A stretch of 64,000 nucleotides of DNA from Acanthochromis polyacanthus (lineage: Eukaryota; Chordata; Actinopteri; Pomacentridae), in the NCBI RefSeq assembly GCF_021347895.1, contig NC_067113.1, positions 180,344-244,343 of the forward strand. The letters are read 5' to 3'. Positions 22,862-33,780 of this stretch are shown in pieces. Within the stretch, counting starts at the first letter, position 1. Each line of letters begins with the position of its first letter. The position numbers were made by a program, and so were the translations under genes. The notes under the pieces were generated by a model. The model ran no database searches. It was given only the letters and a program-made list of their open reading frames with translations, and was not told where the DNA came from.

Positions 22862-23420
22862 CCTCGAAGGGGGAATATGTGGTATCTGATCTGTTACATG
22901 TATTACTTAATAAGTTAGTAGTATAGAATCTGTTTTGTTTGTTCTAGTATTTGATATGAGTTGCTTGTTATATGTAGTGTCTGCTCTGGTGTCTCTGACC
23001 ACAGATGGAATCTGCATTATATTCAACCCATGCCATGGAAAAGTGTTCTCCTGTTTACAGAGCCCTGCTGGAGGTGTTTTTATGAGGGTTCTTCTGTCCA
23101 AAATACTGATTTAGGGATTCTTCAGCTGTTGTAGACAAGGGGGAGTTGTTTGGGGATGCTCTCTGCTTTCCCCATATGGTAGGCAATAAAGAACCATTTG
23201 TTTTAACCCCTCCTATATGTTGAAAACCTATAAAAGTGATCGCTGGCTATTGTCAAGCAAGGAGGATTCAATTGGCCGGCTCCTTCCAGGCAGGTTCTGT
23301 CTGTACTGATGCTGCTCTTTCTTTTAATAAAATACTTTTAAAGAAAGTCAGTGTCACGGACGTCTCTCCTTCACCTGCACATCATGGACACCAGAGAGAG
23401 AAACAACGACAAATTTCCAT
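22862..23420 (+). mobile_element. Polypurine tract and LTR of an endogenous retrovirus-like element
   Basis: CGAAGGGGGAATA at 22,865-22,877 resembles a retroviral polypurine tract and is followed at once by TGTGGTATCTG, a fitting LTR start. Inside are a CAAT-like region, a TATAAAAG box at about 23,230 and an AATAAAAT signal at about 23,322, in U3-R-U5 order. The 3' border is not defined, since no second LTR is visible in the window. It is read as a truncated, non-functional 3' LTR. Confidence 0.5.
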
Positions 23421-23536
23421 GGTAAAAATAGTGAGCATTTCTGTAGCAATAATAAAAAAGAAATTGAGAAACTGGGCATCACTGTTTTATAGATTTCTAA
23501 TTTCTCTGTCTGCCCATGCCTTGGTGAAGTACTTCC

Positions 23537-25590
23537 TCATAATGAAATTGAGCTATTTGCATTATCATAAAGAGACTGAATGGTGTTTCTAAATTTGCCA
23601 CAAAACCCAAAAGTGTAGGAGACTGGAAAAAGAAAGGGTGTCCAATTGAGTGCCTTTATAAAGTCAAGAAATAGAATAAAACCATCGTCCTCTATTAGGT
23701 GACTATAATCCAAAAGATGTATAACTAAACAAATATTGTTATGAATTGATCTATTTGTCATAAAGCCATATTGGGGATCATGAACAATTTTGTCCAAAAT
23801 GGTTTTTAATCTATTAGGATAAACATGAGTTGTGATTCAATACTTGCACAGTACTTGATTAAAGTGACAGGTCTAAGATTATCGAGAAATCTGGGGCCTT
23901 TGCCAGGTTTAGGGATTAAGGTAATTACTCCTTGCTTCATGGTGGGAAGAAATGCTAATCTACCAGTTACCTCTTTCAGCATATATCACGATCTCAGAAG
24001 GCGGACCCGAACAGAAAACCACACTACCAAGGCTGGTGGGACTGAGGAGGAGTTTTATTGTTGGAGGGGTGAATAATGGCTCGGTGAGGGGAAAACCAGA
24101 GTGCAGGAGCGGCTGGTGTAGTGGCGGGTTTTGGCCAGGAACGGGGGGGAATCCAGGCAGGGACAGAAGGGGTCCAGGCAGGAATGGGGGTCCAGGCAGG
24201 AATAGGTAGTCCAAGCATGGGCAGGAGGGTCCAGGAGGGAAAAACCGGTGATGAATGGGTTGGGGAGAGCCGGAGGGGAAGGAGGATGGTGGGGATCCCG
24301 GACAGCTGACCTGGGAGAGGAACAGGAGAAAGCAAAGTGAGAAAAGGCAAACTTAAACAGATCTAACAGAGGGCTAGAGAGTGAACTGACTGAGGTGTCT
24401 TGGTTCAACAATCTGGCAGGGAGTGGAAGGATGAGCCGGTTCTTATTGTGGAGGCGAGTAATCAGTGTGATGATCGTCAGCTGTCCGGGAGCCGTAGGGG
24501 TGGTTGATTGCCTGAGTGGAGTCAGCTGGGAAGCTAGACTCCACTCAGACACCGAGCTGCAGGGGGAGAGACAGGGCAGAGGAGCAGATGGGAGACAGCA
24601 AGACAGACAGGGCAGAGGAACAGGAGAGGGGGAGAGGAGCATGAGAGATGGGGAAAAGGGTATTTGGGATGCCAGATGGGAAAGACAGGGGATGAGAAGG
24701 GAGCTCTGACAGCATATGAAGAAACAGAACTTTTGATATGTCCCAGAAATGTCGGTAAAAATTCGATGTAAGACTGTTACAGCCGGGAGATTTATTCAAA
24801 TATAGACTCTCTACTGCTTTGTCAAGCTCATGAGCAGTGATATCAGAATCACAGTGATATCACAAGAACTAACCCTCTTCATCAAGACAAAGAATACAAT
24901 TTTCTATGTGCCTGAAAAATGAGTCAGAGGCATTCATAGAAAACATGGTGGAGTGCAACTTACTTGAAAAAAATCCTTCTCCTTCTTGATAGTGGTTGGG
25001 TTTTGCTCAATCATTTATTAATAAGATTTTAATTGAGTTCCTCTCCTGTCTTCTCTTTTCTAGGTGACAAAAGTATGCGATACATTTTTCATCTTCATCC
25101 ATTTGGCCCTGGATCTTGTATAGGCTCCTTCAGCTTTTTTGAGATATATTTCATCAAGTTTCATTTGCAAAGTTAGTAAATACTGTTTATCACTGTCAGA
25201 GAGTGATGTATTCATACAGTAGGTGTTAATTTCTTTAAACAGACTGAGCTCAATCTGTCTGGTCTGCTACTGCTAACCCTACTGCTAACCCTATTCCAAA
25301 CTGAATAGAGAATTCCCAAATTTTGAATTGAAGAAGCTCCCTTTTACATGCATATGACGGTACTGAACCTTCGGTCATCACTTCTGCAATTAAATGTTTT
25401 ATACCATCACAATAGGAATGATTATTCAATAAACTTGAATTTCCAATATCCCTTGTTTCTACAGCGGAATTCAGTTGTTGAAAAGATAATTTTCTAAACA
25501 GAGTGATCCGTAAGAGTAGCAGCAGATATAGAGCAGTCAGAGACCAGTTGTGACATGAGATCAGAAATTAATCAAAAATTAATTCTGGAC
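23537..25590 (-). pseudogene. L1-clade LINE reverse transcriptase remnant, interrupted
   Basis: On the minus strand 23,537-23,797 encodes PQYGFMTNRSIHNNICLV and DGFILFLDFIKAL, blocks 3 to 4 of an L1/Tx1-type reverse transcriptase. Upstream on that strand (about 23,940-23,820) are pieces of the preceding block, GVITLIPKPGKGPRFLDNLRPVTL, in shifting frames. The catalytic YADD block is not reached. After a 725-bp insertion the same LINE continues at 24,718-25,590 with no long frame. It is a 5'-truncated, decayed copy. Confidence 0.75.
23985..24709. mobile_element. 725-bp insertion in the LINE with 8-bp duplication
   Basis: A GC-richer block is flanked by CAGCATAT on both sides (23,977-23,984 and 24,710-24,717) and interrupts the L1-like sequence. 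It has no clear inverted ends and is rich in CCAGGCAGG-type and GGGAGAG-type text. Open frames in it reflect base bias. The class is unknown; an LTR-derived or composite non-autonomous element is possible. Confidence 0.65.
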
Positions 25591-25599
25591 TTGGTCACA

Positions 25600-27400
25600 T
25601 CCTTTGGTTTGTACCAGGAGTACTGTTTGGTGTCAGGGTATTTAAAGCACCATGGTTGCTACAGAAGTGAGATAAGACAGAGTTATGAGAATTACAATGA
25701 ACCTGAGGAGGGCATCCACACACTGCCATCTGTGACTTGATGTCTAAAATCCAGTTTGAAAGGGTTTCTATTGGCCCTGTGTCATCAGGAGACATGGCAA
25801 TGTACAGCTGTGTATCATCAGGGTAGCTATGGAAACTGATGCCGTGTCTCTTGATGACGTCCCCAAGAGGAAGCATGTAGAAGATTAAAAAGCATGGGCC
25901 CTAAAATTGACCCTTGGGGAACCCCACACCCAATTTTATGGGTTCCTGAGGAACACATATCCATACTTAAAAGCATCGGTCTGTAAGGGTTAGGGTTAGT
26001 ACAGTCTCTGGTACAGTTAAAAACAGTACCAGAGACACCGACCAGGTGTCTGAATCTGTTTAGTAAAATGTGATGGTCTACTGTATCAAAAGCAGCGCTG
26101 AGATCCAGTAGAACCAATACTATTAGTTTTTATTATCCAAATTTCACCTGATGTTGTTGACAATCTTTAAAAGTGCTGTCTCTGTACTGTGGTTCAACCT
26201 TAAACCAGACTGATGTTTTTCTAAAATATTAATTCTGTTTAAAAAGTCATCGACTTGGTTAAAATCAATCAATCAATCAAACTTTTTTGTCATTGCACAC
26301 TTTCAAATACAATGAAATTTGGTTTCGAGCTGCCCTGCCAATGGCAGCTCAGGCTTCACCACTGTGCAGCGTGCATGTCTTGAGGAAAAGGAAAAAAAAG
26401 AAAAAACATTTGGAATCGGGGTAGGAATAGTAGAGGGTAAAATGAAAAAAAAGGGTCGTTATACCAAATGAAACCTCCAAGTTGGGAAATTCAATTTGAG
26501 TAGGAACCTGAAAAAAAAACAAACCCGCAACAGGCAAAGCATGACATTTGACAAGGTCAGTTGGGATAAGGATGGGGGGTGATGGGACAAGTGGCTCTTC
26601 ACAGTAATCCGGTCTCCTATGCAGCTGCTGCGCCATAGGGTGGTGCACTGCTCACGGGATTCCTGTCCACTGTGCATTGCGAGTGGGAAGCTTGTGGAGG
26701 TGGCTTGGAGGGGGGGATGGGGGGCATGTGTGTGTGAATGTGAGCTCAGTCCTCAGTTCATACGTGTTTGTATGCGTGTAGCCAATCTCCTTCCGTCCCA
26801 GCCCGCCGGTGTCTCAGTTCGCAAGGGTGGAAACGCAATAACACAGCAGGTTGCTATGGAGACGTCCTCAGGTGTCCTTGGGAAAGTGTGTGTGTGTGTG
26901 TGTGGGGGGGGGTTTGTTATCGTTCCAGGGGTGCCAGAATGTTATCAGTATCCTTCTTGTTTAGGTGGGGGAGAGGAGCAATTTCACCTTCCCCCTAGCT
27001 GGTCTCAACTTTTTTAGACCTCAGCTGTGGCGATCCTCACCTTGATGGAATCCACTTTACGACTCAAATCAACAGTCACATCAAGCAAATTGTCCATCTT
27101 ATGTTTGAGTTTGTCGTTCCGGTCACCAGCAGCCTTTATCCGATCGATTTTAGGAAAACCAGTTTTCCTAAAAATTTTACTTAAAAATAGTAAATTGGAT
27201 ACAGGTTGGTAATTATTAAAAACATTGGGATCTAAATTGCTCTTCTTCAGAAAGGGCTTCACCACTGCTGTTTTAAAGGCAGTGGGAAAGACACCCGTCT
27301 GAAGAGAGCAATTCATGATGCTTAAAAACTGTTCCTCAAAGAATCCATAAAATGATTTTAAAAGTGGGTGTGGGAATTGGAACTGAAAGGCAGGTAGTGG
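25600..27400 (-). pseudogene. L2-like LINE reverse transcriptase, split by an insertion
   Basis: Minus-strand segments give, in order, MNCSLQTGVFPTAFKTAVVK and NNYQPVSNLLFLSKI (27,360-27,165), HQSGLRLNHSTETALLKIV (26,240-26,140), LLDLSAAFDTVDHHILL and GVPQGSILGPMLF (26,117-25,870), and the active-site block FHSYPDDTQLY (about 25,825). The active site reads YPDD where YADD is expected, and several frameshifts are present, so the copy is dead. It is cut by the insertion at 26,263-27,164 and truncated on its 5' side by the element at 27,401. Confidence 0.8.
26263..27164 (-). mobile_element. Retroposon-like insertion within the L2-like LINE
   Basis: About 900 bases separate the two parts of the LINE. 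The left edge is a TCAA repeat followed by TTTTTTGTCATTGCACAC, which on the minus strand is a (TTGA)n tail as found at the 3' ends of some fish retroposons. Near its 5' side it encodes about 45 residues of coiled-coil-like sequence on the minus strand (DRNDKLKHKMDNLLDVTV). Contains a TG run at about 26,887-26,903. Family not identified. Confidence 0.5.
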
Positions 27401-27610
27401 TAACCTAGCCACGCTAGACCCAGCTCTTAAGACAAAAGGGTCTAGGAACGCTCGACAGGGAGGGAGGCGGGCTAAAAGGTTGTCTTTCAAATCACTCTGC
27501 AGCAATTGGGTAGGTATACAACCAATCAGCGCGACGAATAGGCTGACGCAGTTCCGAGAGCGCAGGATTGTGGCTAAGTCCCATTAGCTTCCCAACCAGC
27601 GGAGCCAACT
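27401..27610. mobile_element. Fragment of a TAGCC-ended DNA element with helicase sequence
   Basis: This block matches 40,703-40,925 closely, including CTAGCC at the end, GCTCGACAGGGAGGGAGGCG, and TTAGCTTCCCAACCAGCGGA. On the minus strand its inner end encodes QLAPLVGKLMGL, part of the RecQ-like helicase segment better preserved in the other copy. The remainder of the element and its right end are missing here. Confidence 0.65.
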
Positions 27611-28159
27611 GAGCTTCCAGCTCCAGGACTCTCTCTCTCTGAACTCGACATTGGTGAAGTAATAATATTCTACATGCTTTGTTCTACATTATTGTGACAT
27701 GCAACTCATTTGTAGAGAAAATATCAATAGTTGATCTTGGAAAGTGTTATATCGAGATAAAATTTAATAAAAAATAAAAAAATAAATAAAAACAATCAAA
27801 GCAAGTCAGAGATGGTCAAGCAAAAGAACTAAAAGGCCTCTAATTAACTGAAGTGGAGTGATCCATGAAGTTTAAACCTGATCCAGTGCTGTATGATTTG
27901 TGTGTTCTTGTATATAACCACTAGAGAGAGACATTGTGTTATATACTGCACTGATGTGCTTTCATTGTTGAATGATGTACACCACTGTTGGTGTTAAACC
28001 GTAATTTGTCACTTGTTAGATTCTGTCATTAGATTGAGAACAGAAGTATTTTTTTTCTCTTTGGCAATTGGCAATCTCAGTTCAATCCTGGCAATTGCAA
28101 AATATTGATGTTATCTCATACATTTTAACAGCTGTGATGGCAGACATTGGTGTTTATCA
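27611..28159. other. No gene recognised
   Basis: AT-rich sequence with a CTCTCT run near 27,630. Nothing coding or repetitive was identified. Confidence 0.3.
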
Positions 28160-28500
28160 TTCAATTTCAATTAAATTCAGTTGTATTTATATAACACCAA
28201 ATACAGGTCAAATTGTCTCAAGACGCTTTACGGAACCCAAATGCTTGAACCCTCAGAGCAGCCCTAAGGCGACAGTGGCAAGAAAAAATCCCTTTTCATG
28301 GAAGAAACCAGAACCCGACTCTTTATATGGGGGAACCCATCCGCTGCTGGCCGGGCGGGTTGAGAGCATAGACTGTATACAGTCTGTGGTTGAAAGGGAC
28401 AAAAGAGGTAGACCTCTACCCCTAAGTTATTGCGAGATCCTAAAATTTTCTTGGGATCTTGCTTGTTTTCTTTTTCTCCATGTCCCTTCCGGGGCTCCGT
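28160..28500. repeat. Interspersed retroposon-like repeat
   Basis: The left edge has TTCAATTAAATTCAGTTG, then CTCAAGACGCTTTACGGAAC and AGCAGCCCTAAGGCGACAGT. This text is familiar from a very common fish repeat with CAATTCAATT tails and a GGCGCTTTAC motif. A shorter relative lies at 53,790-53,885. No coding capacity. Confidence 0.6.
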
Positions 28501-28864
28501 AGTAGCAAAATTCAAACAGTGTGTAGATGAGCATATCAATTATGGTAAAAGCGATGCAGACCGAGATCGAGTGGAAATGGGCAGCTGGAAGTAGTGGGCT
28601 TGCATGGAGAAATAAAATGATAAACTACAGGATTATAGCGATTTCACATCCATGTGGTTAAAATGTTAGTTGACCATTACAGGTAATCTCCAATATGTTT
28701 AGTGAGTCACAAAAGCTGGGCTCAACTTTTTTCCTTTTTCACATATCTTTAGTGTACTGCATTTTACATTGAAACCTCCTGAAAACCATAATGCACAAAT
28801 GCTGCAAAGGTCACACAGATCACTCAACAACAATGAAATAGCAGCTATGCGCTGGATGTGCAAC

Positions 28865-28990
28865 ATATGCATCCGTTATCTGTACACCACTTTATCCTCT
28901 GCAGAGTCACAGTTGGGCTGGAGTCTACCTAGCAGACTTAGGGTGAAGGCAGAGGACACCCTGGACAGGTCTCCAGTCTATCACAGGGCT
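28865..28990 (-). repeat. 3' part of a tRNA-derived SINE
   Basis: The reverse complement matches the right half of the SINE at 36,348-36,712, including AGCCCTGTGATAGACTGG, CCTGTCCAGGGTGTCC and the CCTTCACCC segment. The promoter half is missing. Confidence 0.65.
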
Positions 28991-28994
28991 TGTA

Positions 28995-30459
28995 TATTAG
29001 TAGATTAATTGAAAATAGTTTGGTTTTAAGGTTAAAAATAAAATAACATATACCAACGCTATTAAAGCCATTGTCTTAAATGGAAATCTGTGGTTCTTTA
29101 AGAGTGTACATACAAGTCTTTGGTGCTATTTGGTACATTTTCATGACATGTAGGCCTTTTAAATTCATTTAAACAATGCAAACCCCAGTAGAAAGCAATA
29201 TCTTAAAATGATTGATTCACTGAAGGCTAAGACACATCATGAGTGAAATAAGCTCGTATGCATATGCATTACTGCTCATTTCACATGCAGCGAACAATAA
29301 ATTATGTCAGCTTGCAAAGTGAAGCTTTCCCTAAAAATTTTTCTTCAGTATCTGTTTCCACCTCAAACATGCATGGCTGAGTTACTTCGATATTACATTT
29401 CAAATTGGGTAGAGCAGTTTTACAGAGTTTGAACAGAGTTGTGGGTGAGCTAGTGTGCTCAAGCTGCAGCGAGTGGGAAGAAATGGCAGGAGAACTTCAT
29501 AGATGTGCACATTGCAGAGGAAACAATGGTATAGAATTTCAAAGAAGGGGCTATACTTTCATGGGAAAGGGTTAGTGCAGCTTTTATACAGAAGTGAGTT
29601 TGGAAGAGTATAATCACTGATTTGGAGATTTACTTTAAACAATGATGTAGTTTTCACCTTAATTAGAGATTACCAGAGTTTGTGAATGTGTCCTTTTTAA
29701 AAGTTACTGGTATTTCTGTGAACCCTGCGGTGATAATGTTGTCTGTCTAATATTTCAGTGTAGTGGAGGGCTTGAAAAAAACTTGAAAAAGAAGGAAGAC
29801 AGTTGAATGGGGAGGTGGTGCTGAATTTTTAAAAATACAGTATAATTAGGTTAAAAAAGGGTAAGGTATAAAAGTGAAATATGTACTGTTTATGAGATAT
29901 ATGAGTGCTATATCTACTTATGCATGTTAATGTCTGTCTCTGTGTCTCTCAGAAGGTAGTGTCATGAGAAAGGCAACTAACCCTAACCCTATAGAGCTAA
30001 TTTACCTTTGTGTGTTTGTGTGTTGAGCTTTTATTTCTATTTAATGTTATTTTATAAAATAAATCAATAAATATTTGTCCCCTGAGCTGTGTGTGACACC
30101 ACAAAGGCCATTGCATATGATTCCATTATTAAGTACACAATTTTTCCAAATGCTGGTCTTGGCAACCCAGTTATGATACTGCAACAAGTACTATGTGGGT
30201 GAATTAAACCTTTAAAATCTTAGGTAGGATATGTCGTAGTACTTTTTGTGGATTACTTAGTGTGGTCTTGAAAGGGCAGTCTCTGTAAACAAACTTACTG
30301 GGGACAAAAGTGGAGCACTCCTTTAATATACCTTTTAAATTCCGAGTGTATATCGAGTGAAATCATTCTTTAAAACTGTAAGTTGTGCATTTAAATCGTA
30401 AATTGTGAATTTTAGTGATCACGTATTCTGATAAGTTGTCTACAAAAAATGCTCTAAAT
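28995..30459. other. Upstream region of dennd5b, no gene recognised
   Basis: AT-rich, no exon seen. A short CTAACCCTAACCCTA stretch is present near 29,979-29,993. AATAAATCAATAAA near 30,060 has no associated frame. Confidence 0.3.
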
Positions 30460-31080
30460 GTGTGGCCTTGTCGGTGCGGCTCTGCACACTCACACTGTCC
30501 GGGGCATGAAGCATCGCTGACGGCGCATTAATCTGTGGCCACAGGTGCTTTTGTTGGCGTAACGTGTCGAACGTGACTCGGTCGGTCTAGTTTTCGAGAG
30601 AACAGTCAGAGGCAACTAGCGCTGTGAATGAGACCGAAGAGACGATATCAGAGCTACATTTGAATATCCCGCCCAGACGTGGACTCGTCCTAGATCCTCT
30701 CCCCTCCGTGTGTCCCTCCGCTCCGTCAGTGTGTCTGGAAGCTCCGCTGAACGGTTCACTGGAAGCTAACTACCGCTGAAACCGCGTTTTCGTACAACTT
30801 CGGTGGTTTTACGAATGTTTTGTTCACAGCTCATTAGAGGGAGAAGAATATTTCAGTGATTCAGGCATTTTATTCAGCCCTTCCTGCCGGTTTTGTTCTT
30901 CCCTGGATATGTGTCGCTTGGAGAACTAGAAGCGGACCGAGTTGCACACCGAAGCCGGGATGAGTGGGAGCTCCGCGGGGTCCGGCGCGGCGCCCTGCCG
31001 CTTCGCCCACTACTTTGTTATTTGTGGGATAGACACAGAAACGGGACTGGAACCGGACGAGTTAGCAGGTATGTGCCGTT
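30460..31080 (+). promoter_or_regulatory. dennd5b: CpG-rich promoter and 5' UTR of dennd5b
   Basis: CpG content rises sharply from about 30,465 (GTCGGTGCGGC, GACGGCGCATTA, AACGTGTCGAACGTG) and remains high up to the start codon at 30,960, in contrast to the AT-rich surroundings. No clear TATA box is seen, as expected of a CpG-island promoter. The transcription start is not determined. Confidence 0.65.
30960..31068 (+). CDS. dennd5b: DENND5B-type protein, first coding exon
   Basis: The exon begins with ATG in GCCGGGATGAGTG and ends with GAGTTAGCAG before GTATGT. It encodes MSGSSAGSG then [19 protein letters not shown] and EPDELA, with a Gly codon split across the intron. This is the N-terminus of DENND5 proteins. 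MSGS and [12 protein letters not shown] followed directly by EPDELAG fits DENND5B better than DENND5A. DENND5 proteins carry a DENN module that acts as exchange factor for Rab GTPases (Rab6/Rab39 linked) plus RUN and PLAT domains, all encoded by later exons not in this window. This is the only confident host gene here. DENND5A remains a minor alternative. Confidence 0.85.
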
Positions 31081-31617
31081 TTTTTCTTGTTGTTTTTGAC
31101 AGTGTAGACGGGCTTTAAAGGAAAAGAACTGCAGTAGTCCCTCTGTCTGAATACATGTAGTGTTGTTGACGTTAAGTCCATCCGGCAGTCACACAACTCA
31201 TTAATGGCAGCCACCTAAACGGACAAAACAACGTGCTTTGTGTTTGTAACTATCAGTGCCACATACACACTGATAACTAAAAACACATGGAGTCTTGACA
31301 CACAAAGCACGTTGTTTTGTCAGTACTACATATGTAGTACATGAATACAGTAGCAGGATAAACAGATACAGCAGCATTGAGACTCTGCAGCTCTGTCCAG
31401 GGAACCAGTGTCATTTAATATAGATGGATGAGCTTCTGAAAATATGCAGTATCTGTGCTAAATGCTGTGATCTGATATAAGCTTCCTGTGCTGTGCTCCT
31501 CAATACCTTTCTGAAACTGTTGTTAAGAACATAAACCTGCACGCAGGTTTCACTCCCACAGTTCTCCAGATACGTCTCAGTTTGAGGTTATTGTTTGTTG
31601 CAGGTACACACATTATA
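31069..31617. other. Intronic sequence left of the Tc1 element
   Basis: AACAAAACAACGTGCTTTGTG at about 31,219 has its inverted partner CACAAAGCACGTTGTTTTGT at about 31,302, a 20-base inverted repeat about 60 bases apart. No gene is recognised. Confidence 0.4.
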
Positions 31618-31839
31618 CACTGCTCAAAAAAATTAAAGGAACACTTTGAAAATACATTATATTTCAATACGGGGAAAAACAAACTGGATATTAGCATTGA
31701 TATGGACTGGTTAATGTGTTAGGAATGAAAAGTGCCACATTGTTTGATGGGAATGAAAATTATCAACCCCCTAGGAGGGCTAAATTCAAGACACCCCAAA
31801 ATCAAAGTGAAAAACTGATGTGGCAGGCTAGTCCATCTT

Positions 31840-32081
31840 GTTTTATCAAAGTAGCTGTCTATCAAGCTGCAGGAATAACACTGGCATCAACTGGAGCCAA
31901 TTGAAGGCTGCAGTGATTCTGTTGATACTACAGTGTATCAGAGTGAGGTTATTGAATATTTGTGTCTCTCTTCGCTGTTGCAGCAGTTTTGCAATTTGCA
32001 GGCAGTCCCTGTTCACAGCCGGCTGCTCATAGACACCAATGTTATTTCTGCAACTTGAAAGACAGCTACTTTTGATAAAAC
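31840..32081. mobile_element. Foldback MITE inside the Tc1 element
   Basis: GTTTTATCAAAGTAGCTGTC at the left and its reverse complement at the right frame about 240 bases. The inverted match continues inward for about 45 bases, with scattered differences. No coding sequence. Confidence 0.75.
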
Positions 32082-33129
32082 TGGGCTTGTAGCACAATAT
32101 CTGCCTTACAACGATGGGAAAGAGGCATCGTTTATGTTTTTGACAACCTATATCTAATGAGTTATTGATGCTGGAATTTTGAATCTGTGAATATCTTTCC
32201 AACTTTACCAAACGTGGGGACACAACCACCCAAGGAGTGGTTTATTTAATTTTGAAAAAAAGCATTTAGTCATACTTAAAGCTTTAAGTGCTTTATTAAC
32301 ACAAAACTAAGAGTTCTGTATTGTTTTATGATCACATGTTCTGTCTAAAAAGATGTGGCATCATTTTAAACAGTGAAACCATACTAATAAAATGTAATGA
32401 CCAACCAGTGTGTAATACTGGATTATGCAAAAACTGAATGCAGAATACTGGACAAAGAAATTCTCTACAGATATTTTTCCCATCTAAATCTTTTCTTAAC
32501 ACAATGAATGTATTAACTTATTTATGTGTGTATGAATGTACTTACTAATTTATTTATTTAGTACCGTTAACATATCAGAGTTCTGAGTGAGTTTTTCTTT
32601 AGATAGGCAAAGGCCATTTATTGATCACATATAGGCTATTAAATAAATTATATTTAAAAAAAACAAAAGCATTTAAAATACTATTAAACAACTTAGGCAT
32701 TTATTGAGTCACTAAAATACTGTAGAGTCTACAGCCACATTAGTCTGACTATAATCATCCTCTGGTAAATTCACAACCATGTACTGATGTCTCTTACCAA
32801 AGGGACTTCTGGGGATGATTAGATGATGATAAACTGTGACCTGCTGTTTGGGTTCTCTCTGTTTTCATGTTTCTTACATGTTGGTCTCCTGATGCTGCTA
32901 CTTCAGCTAGTCTATGAGCAACAGAAAACACAGTTTGCCCTGTACCTTTTGCCAGGGTTCCAGTCTTCCCACTCACGCCTGTACTTTTGAAAACGTTTTT
33001 GCTTCTTTGGACGTGGAAGAGTTTCGGGTGTAGATATTTTTAAACATGCGGGAGCAGCAGCGTCTGTAACTAGGAAACCCGCGGCAGAACCGGCAAACAG
33101 ACCTGCTGGACCTCGCATCGGGTCCTCGC
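32082..33129. other. No gene recognised
   Basis: Sequence inside the enlarged Tc1 element. It is AT-rich to about 32,900, then more CpG-rich. No coherent exon or element ends were found. Confidence 0.3.
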
Positions 33130-33318
33130 TACATAGGTCTAAGGAAGATGAAACTGGCTGCCCTTAATATTTCGCGTGTTTTATTTTGTTTATTATGCAG
33201 TTTTGATGCGTGTGTGACAGACGTGTATGGGACATTTATGAAAATACGGAACAATTAGCGTCCCGTATTGAATCAATACGGGACGCTACAATAGTCAAAT
33301 AAAGGACGAATCCGTATT
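33130..33318. repeat. Repeat with a strong hairpin
   Basis: AGCGTCCCGTATTG and CAATACGGGACGCT at 33,257-33,287 form a near-perfect 14-bp stem with a very short loop. The segment ends in GGGTGGCAACCCT, a terminus-like palindromic text. Probably a DNA-element end. Confidence 0.45.
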
Positions 33319-33780
33319 TTAAGGAACGGGTGGCAACCCTATGCCGCACTCCCGTAGCTGCGAGCACTTTTCCCATTCTTTAGGATGCCTCTGCCGGAGG
33401 TGCTGAAAGAGGTTAGTTGTGCTGCTACTCTTCGTTTTCACAGTACTTATGCAAACCTTGCACATGACTGTAGTTTGCTCTGTGTCAGTCTTGTCAAAGC
33501 CGAACCACTTCCATATAATCGATGTAACATGAGGCCCTTCTCTCGCGACCAACTCTTCGTCTGCTGTTCTGTCCGCCATGACGGGGATGTGAGTGTTTTG
33601 GTGGAAGGAGATGAGAGGCGGAAGCCAACGCCAGTGCACAAGTCGTGAAAGGCAGAAGAAGAATCTGAAAAGTTATATATTTAAGCTCGCCTCGATTTTA
33701 CGATTTCGCAAATTTTCAAATCGTCAGGTTTTAAAAATGCTAATTAATCGAATTAATTCGATTTATCGCCCAGCCCGAGC
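33319..33780 (-). pseudogene. hAT element end with zf-BED exon
   Basis: On the minus strand the block starts with TCGGGCTGGGCGATAAATCG, a hAT end, and then encodes from the ATG at 33,579 MADRTADEE. WKWFGF, then CKVCISTV, then TNLFQHLRQRHP follow. This is a BED zinc finger (C2HxH) as found at the N-terminus of ZBED-like hAT transposases. The catalytic part of the transposase is absent. The hAT end falls next to the last codons of the Tc1 transposase, so it was inserted into that element. Confidence 0.7.

Noticed and set aside
23952..24799. Overlapping open frames of 80-195 codons
   Set aside because: Low-complexity GGA/CAGG-rich insertion; frames are open on both strands with no recognisable domain.
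27401..27610. Host promoter or CpG island
   Set aside because: The sequence recurs at 40.7 kb as part of a mobile element.
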